From: Clostridiales bacterium
GTDB taxonomy: Bacteria; Bacillota; Clostridia; Oscillospirales; Oscillospiraceae
DNA: 19,556 nucleotides
Direction of reading: 5' to 3'
Assembly: GCA_020861055.1 (NCBI GenBank)
Contig: JAJBTD010000167.1
Location: forward strand, 5,184-24,739
The position numbers and the translations under genes were made by a program. How positions within the stretch are numbered: the first letter of the stretch is position 1; the number at the start of each line of letters is the position of its first letter. Under the pieces are notes generated by a model. It did not search any database. It was not told where the DNA came from and saw only the letters and a program-made list of their open reading frames with translations. Below, piece after piece: positions 6,238 to 13,868 of the stretch.

Positions 6238-8676
6238 ATGCTGAAACATCAAGACATCATTTCAAAAATGTCCCTGGAGGAGAAGTGCTATTACCTCTCC
6301 GGCAAGGACTTCTGGTCGTCCCGGACGGTGGAACACGCTGGCGTTCCCAGCATGACCCTGTCTGACGGCCCTCATGGCCTGCGGAAGCAGGAGGGCGCCG
6401 GTGACCAGCTGGGCCTGAACGGTTCCGTTCCCGCCACCTGCTTCCCCACGGCGGCCACCATGGCCAACAGCTGGGACCCCGCTCTGGGCGAGGAGATGGG
6501 TCAGTATCTGGGGGAAGAGGCCGCTGTCCAGGATGTGTGCGTCCTGCTTGGCCCCGGCATGAACATGAAGCGCTCCCCTCTGTGCGGGCGTAACTTCGAG
6601 TACTTCTCCGAGGACCCCTATCTGGCGGGCAAGATGGCTGCCGGTTACGTCCGGGGCATCCAGTCCAAGGGCGTCTCCGCCTGTCCGAAGCACTTCGCCG
6701 CCAACAACACCGAGCTGCGCCGTCAGGCCTCCGACTCCGTGGTGGACGAGCGTACCCTCCGGGAGATCTACCTCACCGCCTTTGAGATCGCCGTCAAGGA
6801 GTCCGACCCCAAGAGCATCATGTCCTCCTACAACATGATCAACGAGGTCTATGCCAACGAGAACGAGCACCTGCTCCAGGAGATCCTCCGGGACGAGTGG
6901 GGCTTCTCCGGCTTCGTGGTGTCCGACTGGGGCGCCTGCAACGACTATGTGGAGGGCGTCCGGGCCGGTTCCCATCTGGAGATGCCCACCACCGGCGGCG
7001 ACTCCGGCAACCAGCTGGTCAAGGCCGTCCAGGAGGGCCGCATCTCCGAGGAGATGGTGGACCGCCGCGTGGACGAGCTGCTGGAGGTCGTCCTCCCCAC
7101 CCGGGCCGCCTGCGACGCCGCCAAGGGCAGCAAGTTCGACGTGGAGGCCCATCACGCCATGGCGCAGAAGGCCAGCGAGCAGTCCATCGTCCTGCTGAAG
7201 AACGAGGACAACATCCTGCCTCTGGCCAAGGGCTCCAAGGTAGCCATCATCGGCGACTTCGCCGAGACCCCCCGTTATCAGGGCGCAGGCTCCTCCGTGG
7301 TCAACCCCACCAAGCTGGACTCCACCGTGGGCGAGAAGGGCGTCATCGGCAACTTCAATCTGAACGTCATCGGCTTTGAGAAGGGCTATCCCCGTGTGGG
7401 CCCGGCGGACGCCGAGCTCCAGGCCAAGGCGGTAGAGCTGGCCAAGAAGGTGGATTACGTCCTGCTGTACCTGGGCCTGGACGAGATCTCCGAGTCCGAG
7501 GGCCTGGACCGCTCCCATATGCGTCTGCCCCAGAGCCAGGTGGAGCTGCTGAGCGCCGTCAGCGCTGTCAACGAGAACGTCATCGTGGTCATGTCCGCCG
7601 GTTCCGCCATCGAGATGCCCTGGCTGGACAAGTGCAAGGCTCTCATCCACGGCTACCTCTGCGGCCAGGCCGGCGCCTCCGCCATGCTCAAGGCCATCCT
7701 GGGCGACGTGAACCCCTCCGGCAAGCTGTCCGAGACCTATCCCTATAGCTATGACGACGTGCCCTCCGCCCCCTACTTCCCCGCCAAGGAGCGGACCGTG
7801 GAGTATCGTGAGGGTCTGTACATCGGCTATCGCTATTACGAGACCGCCAAGGTCCCCGTCCTGTTCCCCTTCGGCTATGGCCTGAGCTACACCACCTTCG
7901 CCTACAGCGATCTGACCGTCTCCGACAAGGAGGCCACCTTCACCCTGACCAACACCGGCAAGGTGGACGGCGCAGAGGTGGCGCAGCTCTACGTCAGCGC
8001 CAAGGTCCACGGCGTCTATCGCCCCGTCAAGGAATTGAAGGGCTTCCAGAAGGTGTTCCTCAAGGCCGGCGAGAGCAAGACCGTCACCATCCCCCTGGAC
8101 GACAAGGCCTTCCGTTATTTCAACGTCAAGACCAACAAGTTCGAGGTCGAGGGCGGCGAGTATGACATCCTCATCGGCGCCAGCGTGGAGGACATCAAGC
8201 TCTCCGGTACCGTCACCGTCCAGGGCACCGGCGCGGAGCTGCCCTACGACATGACCAAGCTCCCCAGCTACGCCGCCGCGGACATCAAGAACGTCTCTGA
8301 CGCTGAGTTCACCGAGCTGCTGGGCCATCCCATCCCCGACGGCCACTGGAGCGGCACGCTGGAGATGAACGACGCCATCTGCCAGCTCTACTACGCCAAG
8401 AGCCTGAAAGCCCGGTTGGTGTACAAGCTGCTCACCTATCTGCTCAACAAGAGCATTGAGAAGGGCACCCCCGACCTGAACATCACCTTTATCTACAATA
8501 TGCCCTTCCGGGCCATCGGCAAGATGGCGGGCGGCATGTGCTCCCAGGAGATGTGCGAGGGCATCCTGACCATCTGCAACGGCCACGCCATCGCCTTCTT
8601 CAAGGGCCTGGGCAAAATCATCGCCGGGTTCGTCCGCCAGCAGAAGATTATCAAAAAGGCCAACTCCATGACCTGA
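6238..8676 (+). CDS. GH3 family glycosidase, cytoplasmic, conventional domain order
   Basis: This 812-aa glycoside hydrolase of family 3 is likely a beta-glucosidase or related exo-glycosidase. The N-terminal TIM barrel (about 1-285) has SDGPHG with Asp43, K151-H152 in CPKHFAANN, the CGRNFEYFSEDPYL motif and nucleophile Asp230 in FVVSDWGA. The alpha/beta sandwich domain (about 310-560) has the likely acid/base Glu421 in ESEGLDR. FGYGLSYTTF leads into an FnIII-like domain (about 555-665). A further ~130 residues form a C-terminal extension with weakly hydrophobic segments (YKLLTYLLNKSIEKG, ILTICNGHAIAFFKGLG). There is no signal peptide, so it should act inside the cell or at the inner membrane face. 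The ATG at 6238 is chosen because AAGGGAGG lies just before it; an in-frame ATG 78 nt upstream falls inside a hairpin. It is probably co-expressed with the extracellular GH3 gene upstream. Confidence 0.92.
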   Translation: MLKHQDIISKMSLEEKCYYLSGKDFWSSRTVEHAGVPSMTLSDGPHGLRKQEGAGDQLGLNGSVPATCFPTAATMANSWDPALGEEMGQYLGEEAAVQDVCVLLGPGMNMKRSPLCGRNFEYFSEDPYLAGKMAAGYVRGIQSKGVSACPKHFAANNTELRRQASDSVVDERTLREIYLTAFEIAVKESDPKSIMSSYNMINEVYANENEHLLQEILRDEWGFSGFVVSDWGACNDYVEGVRAGSHLEMPTTGGDSGNQLVKAVQEGRISEEMVDRRVDELLEVVLPTRAACDAAKGSKFDVEAHHAMAQKASEQSIVLLKNEDNILPLAKGSKVAIIGDFAETPRYQGAGSSVVNPTKLDSTVGEKGVIGNFNLNVIGFEKGYPRVGPADAELQAKAVELAKKVDYVLLYLGLDEISESEGLDRSHMRLPQSQVELLSAVSAVNENVIVVMSAGSAIEMPWLDKCKALIHGYLCGQAGASAMLKAILGDVNPSGKLSETYPYSYDDVPSAPYFPAKERTVEYREGLYIGYRYYETAKVPVLFPFGYGLSYTTFAYSDLTVSDKEATFTLTNTGKVDGAEVAQLYVSAKVHGVYRPVKELKGFQKVFLKAGESKTVTIPLDDKAFRYFNVKTNKFEVEGGEYDILIGASVEDIKLSGTVTVQGTGAELPYDMTKLPSYAAADIKNVSDAEFTELLGHPIPDGHWSGTLEMNDAICQLYYAKSLKARLVYKLLTYLLNKSIEKGTPDLNITFIYNMPFRAIGKMAGGMCSQEMCEGILTICNGHAIAFFKGLGKIIAGFVRQQKIIKKANSMT

Positions 8677-8695
8677 TTTCCTTTGTCCCTGCTAA

Positions 8696-8728
8696 CCGGC
8701 ACAGCGCAGTGCACTTGCGCTGTGTCGG
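8696..8728 (+). other. Intergenic hairpin between GH3 and membrane-protein genes
   Basis: A 13-bp stem with one G-U pair (8696-8708 with 8716-8728) and a 7-nt loop sits 20 bp after the GH3 stop and 40 bp before the next start. No T run follows, so full termination is unlikely. It may limit read-through or mark an mRNA processing or stabilising point within the operon. Confidence 0.55.
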
Positions 8729-8769
8729 TGGGAAATATCCTACCTCTGATGAATGAAAGGAGATAATGT

Positions 8770-9372
8770 ATGGAAGGTATCAAAAACTGGTGGATGAAGA
8801 TCTGGAACGGCTTTGCAGAGAAGCATCCCAAGGGCGCTGAGTGGCTGCGCAAGGGCGGATTGTTCGTCATTTTCAGCTATGTGGTCACCTTTATCAAGAT
8901 GCTGCTGCTGATGTTCCTGCCCTCCTTCTATGAGGGCATCGTGGGCGATGCCGAGTGGCTGTGGCCCAACATCCCGGTAAGCGTGTTCGGCGTGGACTTC
9001 AACCTGGCCATCATTGGCAACTCCCTGGCCAGCGGCGGCCTGGCCTATACCCTGGGCAACCTGACCACCATCTTCCTGGGCGAGTGCGTCAACTTCCCCC
9101 TCCAGCGCAACGTGACCTTTAAGAGCCATGGGCCCCTGGCCCCCCAGATTTGCATGCATTTTCTGGCTACCATCGCCGTGTTTCTGGTGATGAACCTGTT
9201 CACCTGCGTCTGGAACCCCATCTGCATCGCCCTGATTGAGAACGACGCCCTGCGCAACACGATCCAGAGCATCGTCACCACTGTCGTCACCGGCGGCGTA
9301 TCCATGGTCATCATCTTTGCCGTGGACAACACCATCTTCGCACCCGGCTGGGGCGAGGGCAAGAAGAAGTAA
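8770..9372 (+). CDS. Four-helix membrane protein, GtrA-like (tentative)
   Basis: This is a 200-aa integral membrane protein with four hydrophobic stretches (about 32-55, 78-108, 124-148 and 157-182), a soluble amphipathic N-terminus and a basic KKK tail. The segment ECVNFPLQRNVTFKSHG between helices 2 and 3 resembles the NFxLNRxxTF motif of the GtrA family. Members of that family move lipid-linked sugars across membranes. On that basis I suggest a GtrA-like protein, possibly helping to handle glycolipid or polyprenyl-sugar substrates of the GH3 enzymes. The length exceeds the usual ~130-150 aa of GtrA because of the N-terminal part. Start is the ATG at 8770, seven bases after AAAGGAGA; another ATG at 8766 is out of frame. 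It follows the second GH3 gene by 93 bp and is the last gene before a terminator. Confidence 0.6.
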   Translation: MEGIKNWWMKIWNGFAEKHPKGAEWLRKGGLFVIFSYVVTFIKMLLLMFLPSFYEGIVGDAEWLWPNIPVSVFGVDFNLAIIGNSLASGGLAYTLGNLTTIFLGECVNFPLQRNVTFKSHGPLAPQICMHFLATIAVFLVMNLFTCVWNPICIALIENDALRNTIQSIVTTVVTGGVSMVIIFAVDNTIFAPGWGEGKKK

Positions 9373-9437
9373 TCCTGTCATCACAAGTCTGACCTCCTAA
9401 GGCGGTGACGCCCGAATACGTCTGCCGCCATTTCAGA

Positions 9438-9483
9438 AGAGCCGGGAGAGAACGAGGGATGTTCCCTTTTCTCTCCCGGTTCT
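9438..9483 (+). terminator. Terminator-like hairpin closing the GH3 locus
   Basis: A 15-bp stem with one G-U pair joins 9438-9452 to 9469-9483, with a smaller AGGG/CCCT hairpin in its loop. The downstream T content is modest (CTGTTTCCC). It lies 65 bp after the membrane-protein stop and just before the hemW promoter, so it likely separates the two units. Confidence 0.6.
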
Positions 9484-9492
9484 CTGTTTCCC

Positions 9493-9521
9493 GTGAAATC
9501 CTGTCCGTCTTATGCTATAAT
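9493..9521 (+). promoter_or_regulatory. Probable hemW promoter
   Basis: GTGAAA (9493-9498, 4 of 6) and a perfect TATAAT (9516-9521) are 17 bp apart. They lie 35 bp before the hemW start and directly after the terminator-like hairpin. Confidence 0.6.
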
Positions 9522-9556
9522 CTGTTCAACACCACCGAACAAGGGAGGCCTTTGCC

Positions 9557-10798
9557 ATGCGCAAATCTCTGCTCCGTCAGCAGTGGGAGCGGGAGCGGCT
9601 CCAGCGGGACTATGCCCGCAGCCAGAGGGGGAAAACCCTGGGCATCTATCTCCACATCCCCTTCTGCCGGAGCAAGTGCGCCTACTGCGACTTCTACTCC
9701 CTCCCCCACCGGGAGGAGGACATGGACCGGTATCTGGCCGCCCTGACCCGGCATCTCCGGGAGACCTCCCCCCAGGCGGCGGGACGGCGGGTGGACACCG
9801 TCTACATCGGCGGCGGCACCCCTACCCTTCTGGGGGCGAAACGGCTGACCGCCCTGCTGAAAACGGTAAAGCGGTGCTACACTCTGGAACGGGACTGCGA
9901 GATCACGGTGGAGGCCAACCCGGAGAGCGTCACTCTGCCCCTCCTCCGCTCCCTCCGCCGGGCGGGGGTGAACCGGCTGTCCCTGGGGCTGCAATCCTCC
10001 AACGACAGTGAGCTGCAAGCGGTAGGCCGTCCCCACACCTTCGCCCAGGCAGAGGAGGCGGTCCGGCTGGCACGAAAGGCAGGCATCCGCAACCTGAGCC
10101 TGGATCTGATCTACGGTCTTCCCAACCAGACCATGGCCTCCTGGCAGCACAGCGTAGAGGAGGCCCTCCGGCTGGCCCCGGAGCACCTGAGCTGCTACGG
10201 CCTCCAGGTAGAGGAGGGTACTTACCTCTTTGACCACATTGACGATTATGAGATCGCCGACGACGACCTCCAGGCGGATATGTACCTGTGGATGGTGCAG
10301 CGGCTGGAGTCGGCGGGGTATGAGCAGTACGAGATCTCCAACTTCGCCCAGCCCGGACGGGCCTCCCGGCACAATCTCCGGTACTGGCGGCTGGAGGAGT
10401 ACGTCGGCTTTGGCCCAGGGGCGCACAGCGACTTCGGCGGGCGGCGGTACAGCTTTGTCCGTGACCTGGACCGCTATCTCTCCGGCATGGAGGACGGCGA
10501 CCCCATTGTGGACGAGGACCAGGTCACCCCCCAGGAGGAGCGGCGGAGCGAGTACATCATGCTGGGCCTGCGGACGGCGGAGGGCATCGACGGGGACTTC
10601 TACAGCCGCCGGTACCACATGAACTTCAAGCCCCTGGAGCGGCTTCTGGAGGGCTATGCCGCCCGCGGACTGGCTCGGCGGCTGGAGGGCGACCGGTGGC
10701 GGCTGACCCCGGAGGGGTTTCTCCTGTCCAATCCCATCATCCTCGACCTGCTGGAGGCCCAGGAGCACAATACCGTGAACAGCCTCCTGGGGCGTTGA
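9557..10798 (+). CDS. hemW: HemW, radical SAM heme chaperone
   Basis: This is a 413-aa radical SAM protein of the HemN/HemW group. After a basic N-terminal extension (about 28 residues) comes LGIYLHIPFC and the cluster motif with Cys37, Cys41 and Cys44 (CRSKCAYC), which binds a 4Fe-4S cluster and S-adenosylmethionine. YIGGGTPTLL, TVEANPES, NRLSLGLQS, DLIYGLPNQT and EISNFAQPG followed by SRHNLRYW are typical of HemW. The C-terminus carries the usual winged-helix-like part. HemW proteins bind heme and insert it into target proteins. They are often mislabelled as coproporphyrinogen III dehydrogenase, from which they differ in the N-terminal Cys/Arg pattern. Length is slightly above the usual ~380 aa. 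The start follows AAGGGAGG. The gene stands alone and converges on lepB. Confidence 0.9.
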   Translation: MRKSLLRQQWERERLQRDYARSQRGKTLGIYLHIPFCRSKCAYCDFYSLPHREEDMDRYLAALTRHLRETSPQAAGRRVDTVYIGGGTPTLLGAKRLTALLKTVKRCYTLERDCEITVEANPESVTLPLLRSLRRAGVNRLSLGLQSSNDSELQAVGRPHTFAQAEEAVRLARKAGIRNLSLDLIYGLPNQTMASWQHSVEEALRLAPEHLSCYGLQVEEGTYLFDHIDDYEIADDDLQADMYLWMVQRLESAGYEQYEISNFAQPGRASRHNLRYWRLEEYVGFGPGAHSDFGGRRYSFVRDLDRYLSGMEDGDPIVDEDQVTPQEERRSEYIMLGLRTAEGIDGDFYSRRYHMNFKPLERLLEGYAARGLARRLEGDRWRLTPEGFLLSNPIILDLLEAQEHNTVNSLLGR

Positions 10799-10816
10799 CG
10801 ACGTTACAAACGGCAA

Positions 10817-10851
10817 AAAAGAGGTCTGCCAAGGTGCGGCAGACCTCTTTT
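10817..10851. terminator. Bidirectional terminator between hemW and lepB
   Basis: A perfect 14-bp stem, AAAAGAGGTCTGCC at 10817-10830 with its complement at 10838-10851, encloses a 7-nt loop. An A run flanks it on the left and a T run on the right, so it can end both converging transcripts. It lies 18 bp after the hemW stop and 26 bp after the lepB stop. Confidence 0.92.
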
Positions 10852-10877
10852 CGTTTGATAAGCTACGTCCAGAGCGG

Positions 10878-11516
10878 CTACTCTGTTCCCAGCCACTGGA
10901 TATGGTCAAAGGGGAAAAAGACGCAGACCGCCTTTCCGATGATATACCCCTCGTCCACCAGGCCCAGGGCCTGGGTGAAGCGGCTGTCGGTGGAGTGGTT
11001 CCGGTTGTCCCCCATGACGAACACGGAGCCTTCCGGGACGACGACGGTGGTCACGTCCCCCTTTTCCTCCATGATATCCTCGTCCTCCTGGTTCAGATAG
11101 TTCTCCACCAGCAGTACGCCGTCCACATAGACCCTGTTTTCAGCGTAGTCGATCTCCACCGTCTGGCCCCCTGTGGCGATGATTCGCTTGACGATGGTTT
11201 CCTGGATGGCCTCCGTCTCCTTGTGGATGATGACCACATCCCCCGCCTGTGGCTCGTAGTTCAGCCGCCAGGCCAGGAGCAGGTCCCCGTCGTGGAGGGT
11301 GGGGTACATAGAACTGCCCACCACCACAATGAGCTGGGTCATAAAGTGAAAGAGGATGATGACCACCGCCAGCACCACGGTCAGGATCTTCAGCTCGCTG
11401 TAGACGTCCTGCTGCCAGGTGGTCTTTTTTTGCTCCTGCGCGCCGCCCTCAGGCGGCGCTCCCTCCGGGACGACGGAACCGCCGTCGGATAGAGACTGCT
11501 TTTCCTCATCTGCCAT
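10878..11516 (-). CDS. lepB: Type I signal peptidase
   Basis: This 212-aa membrane serine protease removes signal peptides from secreted proteins on the outer face of the membrane. A charged, Pro/Gly-rich cytoplasmic tail (1-40) leads into one transmembrane helix (about 43-66). The catalytic Ser69 sits in GSSMYPT and the general base Lys110 in IVKRIIATGG. The family motif GDNRNHSTDSR lies near the C-terminus. Length fits Gram-positive SipS-type enzymes apart from the longer N-terminal tail. ATG at 11516 is preferred because GAGGAGAAG precedes it and the start falls 13 bp after the ymdB stop. A longer reading from 11570 would overlap ymdB without a clear ribosome site. It is the last gene of the queH-ymdB-lepB operon. 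Confidence 0.93.
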   Translation of the reverse strand: MADEEKQSLSDGGSVVPEGAPPEGGAQEQKKTTWQQDVYSELKILTVVLAVVIILFHFMTQLIVVVGSSMYPTLHDGDLLLAWRLNYEPQAGDVVIIHKETEAIQETIVKRIIATGGQTVEIDYAENRVYVDGVLLVENYLNQEDEDIMEEKGDVTTVVVPEGSVFVMGDNRNHSTDSRFTQALGLVDEGYIIGKAVCVFFPFDHIQWLGTE

Positions 11517-11529
11517 GCTGTGCTTCTCC

Positions 11530-12321
11530 TCACTTGTGTCGGCTGCCGTCCAGCCGGAGCTGCCTGACATTGACGCACCGGCCGCTGGCGGTATCCAGGG
11601 TGAATACTGCCGCCTCCAGCTTGCTGGGGCCCTCCGCCGCCTCGTACTTTTGGGGCAGGCCGCCGAGGAACTTGTTGATGGACTGCTCCGGCTTGACGCC
11701 CAGAACCGAATGGGCGGGGCCGGTCATGCCCAGGTCGGTGATATAGCCCGTCCCGCCGGGGAGCACCTGCCCGTCCGCCGTGGGGACGTGGGTGTGGGTG
11801 CCCCACAGGGCGGAGACCCGCCCGTCCAGATACCAGCCCATGGCCAGCTTCTCGCTGGTGGCCTCGGCGTGGAAGTCCACCAGGATCATATCCGCCTCCA
11901 TCCGCTTTAGGACGGCGTCCGCCGTGGTGAAGGGGTTCTCCACATTGGGGTCCATGGCGACCCGGCCGATCAGATTGATCACCCCGATGCGCAGGCCTCC
12001 CGGCCCGTCATAGACGTGCCAGCCCCGGCCGGGAGAGCGGGGGGCAAAGTTGGCGGGCCGGAGCAGGCAGGGGTTGTCGTCCAGGGTGTCGGCGATGCGG
12101 AGCTTCCCCCAGGTGTGGTCGCCCAGGGTGATCACGTCGGCCCCGGCGTCCAGGATCTCCTCCGCCTGATGGGGGAGCAGGCCGTTTCCGGCGGCGTTCT
12201 CCCCGTTGACCACGGCAAAGTCGATGCCCTCCTCCCGCCGGATGCGGCGCAGGTTGCGGCTGAGGCAGTCCAGCCCGGACTGGGCCACCACGTCTCCCAC
12301 CGCCAGAATGTTGACCGTCAT
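11530..12321 (-). CDS. ymdB: YmdB-family metallophosphoesterase
   Basis: This 263-aa cytoplasmic phosphoesterase belongs to the TIGR00282/YmdB family. The Bacillus subtilis member hydrolyses 2',3'-cyclic nucleotides and influences biofilm and motility choices. Visible motifs are GDVV (Asp10), NGENAAGNG (Glu41, Asn42), LGDHTWG (His69), DFHAEATSEK, GTHTHVPTAD and GYITDLGMTGP. The metal-ligand position usually filled by Asn in GNHTW is Asp68 here, and the following Asp is Gly72. Asp can still bind metal, so activity is likely kept. Length matches the family (~264 aa). It lies 15 bp after queH and 13 bp before lepB in a tight operon. Confidence 0.92.
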   Translation of the reverse strand: MTVNILAVGDVVAQSGLDCLSRNLRRIRREEGIDFAVVNGENAAGNGLLPHQAEEILDAGADVITLGDHTWGKLRIADTLDDNPCLLRPANFAPRSPGRGWHVYDGPGGLRIGVINLIGRVAMDPNVENPFTTADAVLKRMEADMILVDFHAEATSEKLAMGWYLDGRVSALWGTHTHVPTADGQVLPGGTGYITDLGMTGPAHSVLGVKPEQSINKFLGGLPQKYEAAEGPSKLEAAVFTLDTASGRCVNVRQLRLDGSRHK

Positions 12322-12336
12322 AAGGCTCTCTCCCTC

Positions 12337-12882
12337 TTACGGAATCCGCTTTTTCGGCTTAATATACCGCTCCTCCTCGGAGAAGATACAGCCGCAGTAC
12401 TTTTGCATATAGAAGCCCAGCTCTCTCGCCCGGTCCTGCCCCTGGCGGAACAGGGGGCGGAAGTCCCGGTAGAGGAATTCCACATGATACGCCTCCCCGG
12501 CGGCCTGGGCCACCTGGCGGAGCAGGTCATGCTTCTGATAGGGACTGATGAACAGACTGGAGGTAAAGCTGTCGTAGCCGTTTTCCGCGGCGTACTCTGC
12601 CGCCCGGTACAGCCGCATCTCATAGCACTTGACGCACCGGTTCTCGATGTCCTCCGCCACCGCACGGATGAAGGGCCGGAGGGCGTAGTCGTTGATCACC
12701 ACCAGAGGCAGGTCGATAGTCTTGGCATACGCCTCCAGGGTGTTCCGTCTGGCCCGGTATTCCGTGACCGGGTGGATATTGGGATTGTACCAGAAGCCGG
12801 TGACCTCCCGCCCCTCCTCCCGGAGGGTGTCGATGCACATATTGGCGCAGGGGGCGCAGCAGCAGTGAAGCAGGGTTTTCAT
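12337..12882 (-). CDS. queH: Epoxyqueuosine reductase QueH
   Basis: This 181-aa protein belongs to the QueH family (formerly DUF208), which reduces epoxyqueuosine to queuosine in the wobble position of certain tRNAs. It is an iron-sulfur enzyme unrelated to QueG. The family pattern is complete: HCCCAPC near the N-terminus (residues 6-12), FWYNPNIHPVTEY, NRCVKCYEMRL, SSLFISPYQKHDLL and the C-terminal KYCGCIFSEEERY. ATG at 12882 is chosen since AAAGGA lies 8 nt ahead. A GTG 18 nt further upstream would place that ribosome site inside the gene. It is the first gene of the leftward operon with ymdB and lepB. Confidence 0.94.
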   Translation of the reverse strand: MKTLLHCCCAPCANMCIDTLREEGREVTGFWYNPNIHPVTEYRARRNTLEAYAKTIDLPLVVINDYALRPFIRAVAEDIENRCVKCYEMRLYRAAEYAAENGYDSFTSSLFISPYQKHDLLRQVAQAAGEAYHVEFLYRDFRPLFRQGQDRARELGFYMQKYCGCIFSEEERYIKPKKRIP

Positions 12883-12931
12883 GGGATCTGTCCTTTGCAC
12901 GAAATGAACGGGAAATGATATCAGCGGAATC

Positions 12932-12960
12932 AGTATAGCACATTCCCGCCGGTGTGAAAA
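12932..12960 (-). promoter_or_regulatory. Promoter of the queH-ymdB-lepB operon
   Basis: Read leftward, TTTTCA (12960-12955, 4 of 6) and TATACT (12937-12932, 5 of 6) are spaced 17 bp apart, about 50 bp before the queH start. The -35 box uses the T run of the terminator that ends the ZIP transporter gene. Confidence 0.6.
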
Positions 12961-12982
12961 GAGGTGATTTTGAAATCCCCTC
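12957..12982 (-). terminator. Terminator of the ZIP transporter gene
   Basis: On the minus strand GAGGGGATTT pairs with AAATCACCTC with one mismatch and a 2-nt gap, followed by TTTT. The stem starts directly after the ZIP stop codon (12983-12985). The T run is shared with the -35 box of the next promoter. Confidence 0.6.
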
Positions 12983-13780
12983 CTACCCCAGCGCCACGTC
13001 CAGCACCATCATAATGAGGAATCCCGCCATGGCCCCCAGTGTCCCCAGGTCGCTGTGGGGGCTCATATTGGCCTCCGGGATCAGCTCCTCCACCACCACA
13101 TAGAGCATGGAGCCGGCGGCGAAGCTGAGCAGCCAGGGCATGGCGGGCTGAAGCAGTCCCGCTGTCAGCACCGCCAGCAGGCCAAAGATCGGCTCCACCA
13201 CCCCGGAGAGCGCCCCCACCGCAAAGGCTCTGGGGCGGCTCATCCCCTCGTTGCGCAGGGGCAGGGACACCGCCGCCCCCTCCGGGAAGTTCTGGATTCC
13301 GATGCCCAGGGCCAGGGCAGCGGCGGCGGCCCAGGCCGCAGACTGCCCTTCCCCGCTCTGGGCAGCCAGGGCGAAGCTCAGCCCCACCGCCATCCCCTCC
13401 GGGATGTTGTGGAGGGTCACGGCCAGCACCAGCAGGGTGGTGCGGCGCAGGTGGGCGGGCAGGCCCTCCCGGACATTTAACACGGTGTGAAGGTGGGGCA
13501 GCAGATGGTCCAGCCCCAGGAGAAACAGCACCCCCAGGCAGAAGCCGGTGGCCGCCGGGAGCCAGCCGGGGAGGCCCATCCCCTCCCCCAGCTCGATAGC
13601 GGGGAGGAGCAGGCTCCAGACGCTGGCGGCGATCATCACCCCGGCGGCAAAGCCCAGAAAGCACCGCTGGAGCGCGCCGGAGACGTTCCGGCGGAAGAAA
13701 AACACCAGGGCAGCCCCGGCGCAGGTCATGAGAAAGGTAAAGCCGGTCCCCAGGCCGGCACAGGCAAGATCTTGCAGCAT
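12983..13780 (-). CDS. ZIP-family divalent metal transporter
   Basis: This 265-aa membrane protein with about eight hydrophobic helices belongs to the ZIP family (GufA/ZupT-like), which imports Zn2+ and often Fe2+ or Mn2+. The two signature metal-binding helices are clear: LAVTLHNIPEGMAVGLSFAL and LGIGIQNFPEGAAVSLPL, giving HNxPEG and NxPEG motifs. A later helix has VVEPIFGL and another VVVEELIPEA, also typical of the family. Length fits the bacterial GufA-like subgroup. ATG at 13780 is preferred because AAAGGAG lies before it; a longer reading from 13816 would run through a palindrome. It stands between capA and queH on the same strand but has its own terminator. A perfect 17-bp palindrome just upstream may be its metal-responsive operator. 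Confidence 0.92.
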   Translation of the reverse strand: MLQDLACAGLGTGFTFLMTCAGAALVFFFRRNVSGALQRCFLGFAAGVMIAASVWSLLLPAIELGEGMGLPGWLPAATGFCLGVLFLLGLDHLLPHLHTVLNVREGLPAHLRRTTLLVLAVTLHNIPEGMAVGLSFALAAQSGEGQSAAWAAAAALALGIGIQNFPEGAAVSLPLRNEGMSRPRAFAVGALSGVVEPIFGLLAVLTAGLLQPAMPWLLSFAAGSMLYVVVEELIPEANMSPHSDLGTLGAMAGFLIMMVLDVALG

Positions 13781-13803
13781 AGTTTGCGCTCCTTTTGACG
13801 CTG

Positions 13804-13820
13804 TAGGATGCTGCATCCTA
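13804..13820. promoter_or_regulatory. Perfect 17-bp palindrome upstream of the ZIP gene
   Basis: TAGGATGC and GCATCCTA flank a single T. The site ends 24 bp upstream of the ZIP start codon and just before its ribosome site. Position and symmetry suit a dimeric repressor such as a metal sensor. It does not match a Zur, Fur or MntR box that I can recall. No strong promoter is seen with it; TAGGAT could serve as a weak -10. Confidence 0.5.
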
Positions 13821-13868
13821 TGCCCCCGTCCCCGCCCCGGTGCCTGTCCGGGGCCGAAACAGGCGGAA

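Noticed and set aside
3442..6252. 936-aa open frame antisense to the permuted GH3 gene
   Set aside because: Strong third-position GC bias in the real gene removes stops from the opposite strand. The product is Gly/Val-rich, has no recognisable domain and no ribosome site was evident.
6262..8586. 774-aa open frame antisense to the second GH3 gene
   Set aside because: Same GC-bias effect; low-complexity Gly/Leu/Val-rich product with no domain.
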